Source of the DNA: Mastigias papua | Lineage: Eukaryota > Cnidaria > Scyphozoa > Rhizostomeae > Mastigiidae | Direction: 5' to 3' | NCBI GenBank assembly: GCA_964019165.1 | Contig: OZ025277.1 | Coordinates: 7,662,889-7,726,888 of the forward strand | DNA length: 64,000 bases | Part shown: one piece after another, positions 63,908-64,000 of the stretch | How positions within the stretch are numbered: position 1 is the first letter of the stretch | How the letters are laid out: every line of letters starts with the position of its first letter | The notes under the pieces: generated by a model | What the model saw: the letters and a program-made list of their open reading frames with translations, nothing else | The model's database searches: none | What the model was told of the DNA's origin: nothing | Position numbers and translations under genes: made by a program

Positions 63908-64000
63908 GTGTATTCTAAGCGTGTTTTCGTAGTGAATTTAGCAGTTATAATGTCATATGACTATCAGATCTGTAATCATTGCTGTATTTTCAGTGTCTGC
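63908..64000 (+). repeat. Partial satellite unit at the right edge
   Basis: These are the first 93 bp of a monomer with GTCATATGAC and 'gtgtctgc', following a z2-type tail. In the left copies a z2 unit is followed by a w-like (50144) or common (54608) unit, and this fragment is compatible with either. The array clearly continues beyond the window. Confidence 0.95.

Larger units (their letters stand above)
1..64000 (+). repeat. Uninterrupted head-to-tail array of a 372-bp satellite monomer
   Basis: The same roughly 372-bp sequence recurs from the first to the last base, always in the same orientation. With the unit defined to start at 'gtgtattct', starts fall at 297 + 372n up to 42705, and at 43076 + 372n from there on. 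Sequence phase matches this spacing throughout; only the unit at 42705 has a different length (371 bp). Neighbouring units differ by a few to roughly twenty substitutions by eye. No segment longer than a few bases falls outside the repeat, so no gene, transposon or unique spacer is present. The array continues past both ends, so its true size is unknown. Known behaviour of satellites: such arrays sit in constitutive heterochromatin and evolve by unequal exchange and gene conversion. The family is not one I recognise. Confidence 0.98.
43820..64000 (+). repeat. Zone D: right-hand satellite sub-family
   Basis: It contains 54 complete units and one partial. Diagnostic variants: x, 'gaatttattag'; p, 'gtgtcttcat'; q, 'gcatacatgcg' or 'gcatacatgct' with 'caatttgc'; y, 'gtagcgaattt' with 'atcatatgttt'; z, 'aacaggcaaagatgcaatttgc'; z2, 'agtagtgcaggcaatg' with 'caaagtagcattag'; u, 'gtcttcct'. 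Unlike zones A and B, very few units have a stop codon inside the first 190 bp. The left-zone signatures a to h and most zone B signatures are absent, although s, r and t variants reappear inside mosaics. Confidence 0.82.

Noticed and set aside
1..64000. CRISPR array
   Set aside because: There are no short direct repeats with unique spacers; the whole 372-bp unit repeats.
1..64000. CENP-B box
   Set aside because: The only partial match is 'ttcgtagtgaa' near monomer position 19, which shares TTCGT but lacks the CGGG part of the motif. No other candidate on either strand.
1..64000. Telomere-like TTAGGC hexamers, the nematode telomere unit, twice in most monomers
   Set aside because: They are single hexamers about 125 bp apart, never in tandem. 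Chance occurrence in a conserved monomer is sufficient.
1..64000. tRNA-derived or Pol III promoter (A and B boxes)
   Set aside because: 'tagtttaggca' is near an A box and 'ggttgcatcga' superficially near a B box, but the order and spacing are wrong and the B-box core is not matched.
1..64000. Transposable element, terminal repeats or target-site duplications
   Set aside because: No sequence departs from the 372-bp phase, so nothing is inserted, and the monomer has no terminal inverted repeats or coding domains.
1..64000. TATA-like 'ctatatac' at monomer position about 278 as a promoter in each unit
   Set aside because: Many units have 'ctacatac', 'caatatac' or 'attatatac' instead, and no initiator or transcript evidence is available. 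Satellite transcription is possible but not supported here.

Overview
The whole 64-kb window is one uninterrupted head-to-tail satellite DNA array. The monomer is 372 bp with about 35% G+C (132 of 372 bases, hand count on one representative unit). Counting from the recurring 'gtgtattct' start, it holds a 296-bp partial unit, 171 complete units (starts at 297, 669, 1041 and so on) and a 93-bp partial unit at the right end. All units lie on the same strand. I found no unique sequence, transposon, RNA gene, inversion or convincing protein gene, and the array runs off both ends. A single-family array this long points to eukaryotic constitutive heterochromatin (centromeric, pericentromeric or subtelomeric). 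I do not recognise the family and cannot name the organism.

The period is almost rigid. Unit starts stay in one 372-bp phase from 297 to 42705, shift by one base in the unit 42705-43075 (371 bp), and then hold a new phase to the right end. Units differ by scattered substitutions, not by length.

I sorted units into types by diagnostic substitutions; the types follow recurring orders, so the array has higher-order repeat (HOR) structure at several scales. Zone A (1 to about 17.4 kb) is built from a seven-unit order a-b-c-d-e-f-g (2604 bp), complete twice and otherwise found as fragments and duplications. Zone B (about 17.4-37.5 kb) is built from a five-unit order m-n-j-k-l (1860 bp) and deletion derivatives that keep the cyclic order, plus a six-unit block j-k-l-r-v-r (2232 bp) present three times. 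Zone C (about 37.5-43.8 kb) is transitional, mixing zone B types with new types s, t and w. Zone D (about 43.8-64 kb) has a seven-unit duplication, an 11-unit block (4092 bp) followed by a 12-unit derivative, and then shorter two- and three-unit duplications. The sequence catches the process in action: several chimeric monomers mark crossover or conversion junctions, one of them placed within 15 bp.

Each unit carries short dyad symmetries and a 63-codon open frame. The frame looks incidental: it has no ATG at its start, is interrupted in many units, and varies mostly at amino-acid-changing sites. Any function would more likely be structural (chromatin, centromere, non-coding transcription), which is inference.
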